Both the position numbers and the translations under genes were made by a program. The notes below the pieces were generated by a model. That model worked only from the letters and a program-made list of their open reading frames with translations, did no database searches and was not told where the DNA came from. From an uncultured bacterium (GTDB taxonomy: Bacteria; Actinomycetota; Coriobacteriia; Coriobacteriales; Coriobacteriaceae), in the NCBI GenBank assembly GCA_905214435.1, contig CAJMMA010000080.1:1-6013 (forward strand): a DNA stretch of 6,013 bases, written 5' to 3'. Below, in pieces: positions 5,651 through 6,013 of this stretch. How positions within the stretch are numbered: position 1 is the first letter of the stretch; each line of letters begins with the position of its first letter.

Positions 5651-5674
5651 GGATGCGGTCCGATTGTTTTTATT
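5627..5674 (+). terminator. intrinsic terminator of the PTS operon
   Basis: CGGACCGCA (5627-5635) pairs perfectly with TGCGGTCCG (5654-5662). After one C/A mismatch the stem continues with CCGGTG/CACTGG (5637-5642, 5647-5652, one wobble), closed by a GGTA loop. The sequence ATTGTTTTTATT follows. A long GC-rich stem plus a T-rich tail is the classic rho-independent form. It lies 57 bases after the EIID stop codon and just before the manO ribosome binding site, so most PTS transcripts should end here. Confidence 0.85.
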
Positions 5675-5685
5675 GGAGGGCGAGG
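5675..5685 (+). promoter_or_regulatory. ribosome binding site of manO
   Basis: GGAGGG (5675-5680) and GAGG (5682-5685) lie 10 and 5 bases before ATG 5691. Either could serve, and the first directly abuts the terminator's T-rich tail. Confidence 0.55.
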
Positions 5686-5690
5686 CGCGT

Positions 5691-6013
5691 ATGGCGCAAT
5701 CTCAGAACAGCACGGTCGATTTGGCAACGCCGGCAACCTGCCTGATGGGGCTTACCAGTCACGGTAACGTGATGGTGGGCAATAAGGCGTTTGAGTACTA
5801 TAACGAGCGTAATCCCGAGGATTATATCCAAATCCCGTGGGACGAGGTCGACTATATTGCCGCCGAGGTTTTGCGCGGCACCAAGAAGATTACGCGTTTT
5901 GCCATCTTTACCAAAGAGAATGGCCACTTTACGTTTTCGACGCGCAATGACAAGGAAACGCTTCGCGCGGTGCGTAAGTACATTGACGAGGACAAGCTCG
6001 TTCGTTCGCCCGA
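5691..6013 (+). CDS. manO: DUF956 family protein (ManO-like), 3'-truncated by the window edge
   Basis: 107 residues are visible in an open frame that runs off the right edge. The sequence begins MAQSQNSTVDLATPATCLMG and contains GNVMVGNKAFEYYNERNPEDYIQIPWDEVDYIAAEV (about 25-60), then RFAIFTKENGHFTFST (69-84) and LRAVRKYI (91-98). This is the pattern of DUF956, the protein encoded beside mannose-family PTS genes in lactobacilli, listeriae and other Gram-positives and often named ManO. Family members are about 120-125 residues, so roughly 15 residues are probably missing. There is no signal peptide or membrane segment, so it should be cytoplasmic. Its biochemical role is not established; a modulatory function in the man operon has been suggested from its constant position. 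It is separated from EIID by a terminator and may have its own promoter. Confidence 0.88.
   Translation, partial: MAQSQNSTVDLATPATCLMGLTSHGNVMVGNKAFEYYNERNPEDYIQIPWDEVDYIAAEVLRGTKKITRFAIFTKENGHFTFSTRNDKETLRAVRKYIDEDKLVRSP

Noticed and set aside
5670..5927. 85-codon minus-strand frame opposite manO
   Set aside because: The + strand frame matches DUF956 throughout and has a ribosome binding site; the minus frame has no support.
1..6013. CRISPR array, tRNA/rRNA gene or insertion sequence
   Set aside because: No regularly spaced repeats, no tRNA-like cloverleaf recognised by eye, no rRNA-like stretch and no transposase frame were seen.

Overview
The window is about 6 kb of moderately GC-rich DNA, all genes on the + strand. 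It looks like chromosome from an anaerobic gut actinobacterium of the Coriobacteriia, most likely Collinsella. That placement is inferred from base composition, codon use, strong AAGGAGG-type ribosome binding sites and the gene content (an Fe-S flavoenzyme paired with a HypA-like protein, then a complete mannose-family PTS followed by a DUF956/ManO gene). No 16S or other phylogenetic marker is present, so the genus is a judgement.

Layout. (1) 1-1904: the 3' part of a large multi-cluster Fe-S/FAD/NAD(P)H oxidoreductase of the GltD/NfnB/dihydropyrimidine-dehydrogenase type; its start lies off the left edge. (2) 1920-1955: a GC-rich hairpin. (3) 2001-2429: a HypA-family nickel/zinc metallochaperone-like protein starting at TTG, with an unusual acidic tail. 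(4) 2434-2489: a 20-bp perfect inverted repeat whose GGGGACG arm and GACTAG loop echo the hairpin upstream of hypA, so hypA is bracketed by two REP-like hairpins. (5) about 2490-2800: an AT-rich control region with several palindromes, a LacI/CcpA-type operator-like site and a TATACT -10 box. (6) 2807-5570: a three-gene mannose-family PTS operon encoding fused EIIAB, EIIC and EIID. (7) 5627-5674: an intrinsic terminator that physically overlaps a promoter-like -35/-10 pair. (8) 5691 to the right edge: the start of a DUF956 (ManO) gene.

How the genes work together. EIIAB, EIIC and EIID form one sugar transporter. Phosphate passes from HPr to His9 of the IIA domain, then to His175 of the IIB domain, then to the sugar imported through the IIC/IID membrane complex. 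Hexoses such as glucose or mannose are the usual substrates, but the exact sugar cannot be read from sequence. ManO/DUF956 is a conserved man-operon companion of poorly defined function. The flavoenzyme and the HypA-like protein are adjacent and may work together; no hydrogenase structural gene is visible here.

Most of the window is readable as known families. The parts most worth a second look are the flavoenzyme/HypA pairing, the two related hairpins around hypA, the palindrome-rich control region of the PTS operon, and the terminator/promoter overlap before manO.
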